A stretch of 64,000 nucleotides of DNA from Thermoanaerobaculia bacterium. GTDB lineage: Bacteria > Acidobacteriota > Thermoanaerobaculia > Multivoradales > Multivoraceae. The DNA lies in contig JAJDUI010000036.1 of NCBI GenBank assembly GCA_022826745.1, positions 86,651 to 150,650 of the forward strand, written 5' to 3'. The position numbers and the translations under genes were made by a program. This document shows, one piece after another, positions 62,697-64,000 of this stretch (positions are counted from its first letter, which is position 1; each line of letters begins with the position of its first letter). The notes under the pieces were generated by a model that was not told where the DNA came from, made no database searches, and saw nothing but the letters and a program-made list of their open reading frames with translations.

Positions 62697-63596
62697 CTAC
62701 GTCTTCGCCCAGTTGAAGGTGCGCACCAAGTGCGTGTAGTCGGCGTGGCCGCGAGCGATCGTCGTGCTGCCCAGGAAGTCCTCGCGGCCCAGCATGACCC
62801 TGAGCGGATAGGGCTTGCCCTCCAGCCACTCCTCGTCGAGATGACCGTAGTCCTCGACCGGGCGCAGCGCGAGGCGGGAGAACGTGATGTGCAGGACGAC
62901 GCGCTCTCCAGGAATCGCGCGCGGGTAGTTGCCGTGCCAGACCGAACCGTCCCAAGCCACGACGGACCCGGCCGGGCACTCCGTCGGAATCGCGCCCGGC
63001 TCGGTGGCGACTTCCTCCTCGTTCGGATGACGCCGCAGGCGGTGCGTCCCGGGGATCACCTTGGTGCAACCGCCGGCCTCCGTGAACTCGTCGCACGCCC
63101 AGCACAGGGTCAGGAGCTGGTTGTGCACCGGGAACGGCGCCGGCAGCCAGTTCTGGTCCGCGTGCAACGGCAGCTTGGCGGCCCCGAGCGGCCGAATGCT
63201 GCAGATCAACTGGGAAAGCAGGGCACCCTTACCGCACATGATCTCGGCGAGGGCCTGGATCTTCGGCCGGAGGACGACATCCTCGAAGATCGGGTCGCGG
63301 CCGAGCAGAAGCGCGGCGGAACGGCCGTTCGCCCGCCCTTCCGTCTCCTCCGCCAGGCGCAGGCAGGCTTCCCGCAACTGCTCCGTGACCCCCAGCGGCG
63401 CTACGTCGCGCAGGATGGTGTAGCCCTGCTCCTGCATGTCGTGGACGTTCTCCGCCATGCCGAACTGCTCTACGGTCGCCGCCATCTCGTTCGAGAGGTC
63501 GAACGGCTGCCGGGTCTCGGTCTGCCGTTCCGGTGTCGGCCGCGCCTCTCTTCGGGCTGCCGGCCTTTGGAGTTGCGCCGTCGCGGTCTGCGCCAT
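62697..63596 (-). CDS. Phytanoyl-CoA dioxygenase (PhyH) family protein
   Basis: 299 residues from ATG 63596, with GAGGAG (63603-63608) before it; the longer frame has no ribosome site. Fe(II)/2-oxoglutarate dioxygenase fold: LHADQNW gives H145 and D147, VWHGN gives H221, and GERVVLHITFSR gives R232 for 2-oxoglutarate. It hydroxylates an unknown small molecule or lipid. The N-terminal 45 residues are low-complexity and Ala/Arg/Gln-rich. Convergent with the DUF5916 pair, 25 bp away. Confidence 0.85.
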   Translation of the reverse strand: MAQTATAQLQRPAARREARPTPERQTETRQPFDLSNEMAATVEQFGMAENVHDMQEQGYTILRDVAPLGVTEQLREACLRLAEETEGRANGRSAALLLGRDPIFEDVVLRPKIQALAEIMCGKGALLSQLICSIRPLGAAKLPLHADQNWLPAPFPVHNQLLTLCWACDEFTEAGGCTKVIPGTHRLRRHPNEEEVATEPGAIPTECPAGSVVAWDGSVWHGNYPRAIPGERVVLHITFSRLALRPVEDYGHLDEEWLEGKPYPLRVMLGREDFLGSTTIARGHADYTHLVRTFNWAKT

Positions 63597-63937
63597 CGTC
63601 GACTCCTCGCTCGATCCAGGGCGATGTCTCGTCGGAGCGATCGATCGTAACAGGCCATCAGTGTTTTCCAATAGAGAGATGAGCCTGAAGAGGGCAGTTA
63701 CCGAGAGGCCTGTCGGATCAGGACGGGGGTAGTTTCCGGAGCGGCAGACGGCGCGCCAGCGCCGGCTGCCGCCCGAGGGTATCGCCGCGTGTTGGCGGCG
63801 CGTTGTGCGTTGGCCGCGAGCCGTCGTCTGTGTTGTGCGGTGCATCGATGGGCGCGTTCAGGGAGCCTCTCAGAATTGCCGTCGGCCCGCTCATTTGAGA
63901 AGATCCATTCATCAGGTTGACCGAGGGAGGATGAGCG
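63597..63937. other. Intergenic region; probably holds the left end of an IS element
   Basis: About 340 bp without a gene between the divergent PhyH and transposase genes. A segment near 63858-63875 (gggagcctctcagaa) is reminiscent of terminal sequences of IS5-group elements and may be the left inverted repeat; the right end is outside the window, so this cannot be confirmed. No other structure stood out. Confidence 0.35.
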
Positions 63938-64000
63938 ATGCCGCAGCCGGGTTTCTTCGATCTGGACGAGACATACGCGAAGCTGGACGGTTTGGGCGAT
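63938..64000 (+). CDS. IS5-like transposase, N-terminal fragment (runs off window)
   Basis: Only 21 residues are visible, MPQPGFFDLDETYAKLDGLG and one more. The opening (Q-P-G-F-F-D-x-D-E) is the start of a common group of IS5-family DDE transposases. GAGGGAGG (63923-63930) lies 7 nt before the ATG; an alternative ATG at 63931 reads a different, unrecognised frame. Cut by the window edge. Confidence 0.65.
   Translation, partial: MPQPGFFDLDETYAKLDGLGD

Noticed and set aside
1..64000. CRISPR array
   Set aside because: No regularly spaced direct repeats with unique spacers were seen; the repeats found are isolated hairpin units tens of kilobases apart.

Overview
The window is a very G+C-rich bacterial chromosome segment of about 64 kb with about 46 protein genes, packed tightly on both strands. 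I saw no rRNA, tRNA or CRISPR array. The gene content suggests a heterotrophic aerobe of the Acidobacteriota or a Planctomycetota-like lineage, perhaps a marine or host-associated one: PSCyt/DUF1549/DUF1553 proteins paired with Tat-exported DUF1501 proteins, tandem CBM9/DUF5916 outer-membrane proteins, PQQ beta-propellers, a DUF3604 protein and many secreted proteins. The phylum is an inference from gene families, not from a marker gene.

Layout. 1-8.7 kb: end of a dienelactone hydrolase, two GST-fold proteins, an orphan D12-type DNA adenine methylase, a PQQ beta-propeller protein divergent from a DNA photolyase, an MFS carrier, and two tandem DUF4440-type lipoproteins. 8.7-10.8 kb: an unusual membrane-anchored fusion of an endonuclease/exonuclease/phosphatase domain with a serine beta-lactamase-like domain. 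10.8-24.0 kb: a six-gene operon of PSCyt/PSD1 and DUF1501 proteins with a cytochrome c/WD40 protein and a pre-peptidase-domain protein; most junctions overlap by 4 bp.

24.2-35.0 kb is a defence island, apparently acquired. It begins with a KAP-family P-loop NTPase, followed by a complete Type I restriction-modification set (hsdM, hsdS, hsdR). The order is atypical. HsdM carries an in-frame C-terminal PIN (VapC-like) domain. Two tandem small antitoxin-like proteins follow. Between them and hsdS sit a stand-alone glycosyltransferase-51 (peptidoglycan transglycosylase) domain and a nucleotidyltransferase-like protein, coupled by 4-bp overlaps. A frameshifted VapB antitoxin with a stub of VapC lies at the right edge. 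This island is the best candidate here for an undescribed system.

35.0-52.9 kb: a DAACS-family symporter, a DJ-1/PfpI protein, a DUF3604 protein, a conserved secreted protein, an SDR plus acyl-CoA ligase operon, two paralogous lipoproteins, a secreted esterase, a PQQ-dependent dehydrogenase, a TrkH potassium transporter, a RutE-like nitroreductase and a sodium:solute symporter. 53.0-64.0 kb: a secreted protein, a dipeptidyl-peptidase IV-like S9 peptidase, an MBL-fold hydrolase with a small membrane protein, two tandem DUF5916 proteins, a phytanoyl-CoA dioxygenase family protein, and the first codons of an IS5-like transposase running off the end.

A second theme is a dispersed short repeat of two adjacent hairpins followed by GCACC or GCACCCAG. 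I found four clear copies and one degenerate one. Two copies are intergenic, one runs into the 3' end of the DUF3604 gene and removes its stop codon, and two lie inside signal-peptide regions. One intergenic copy sits between perfect 19-bp inverted arms.
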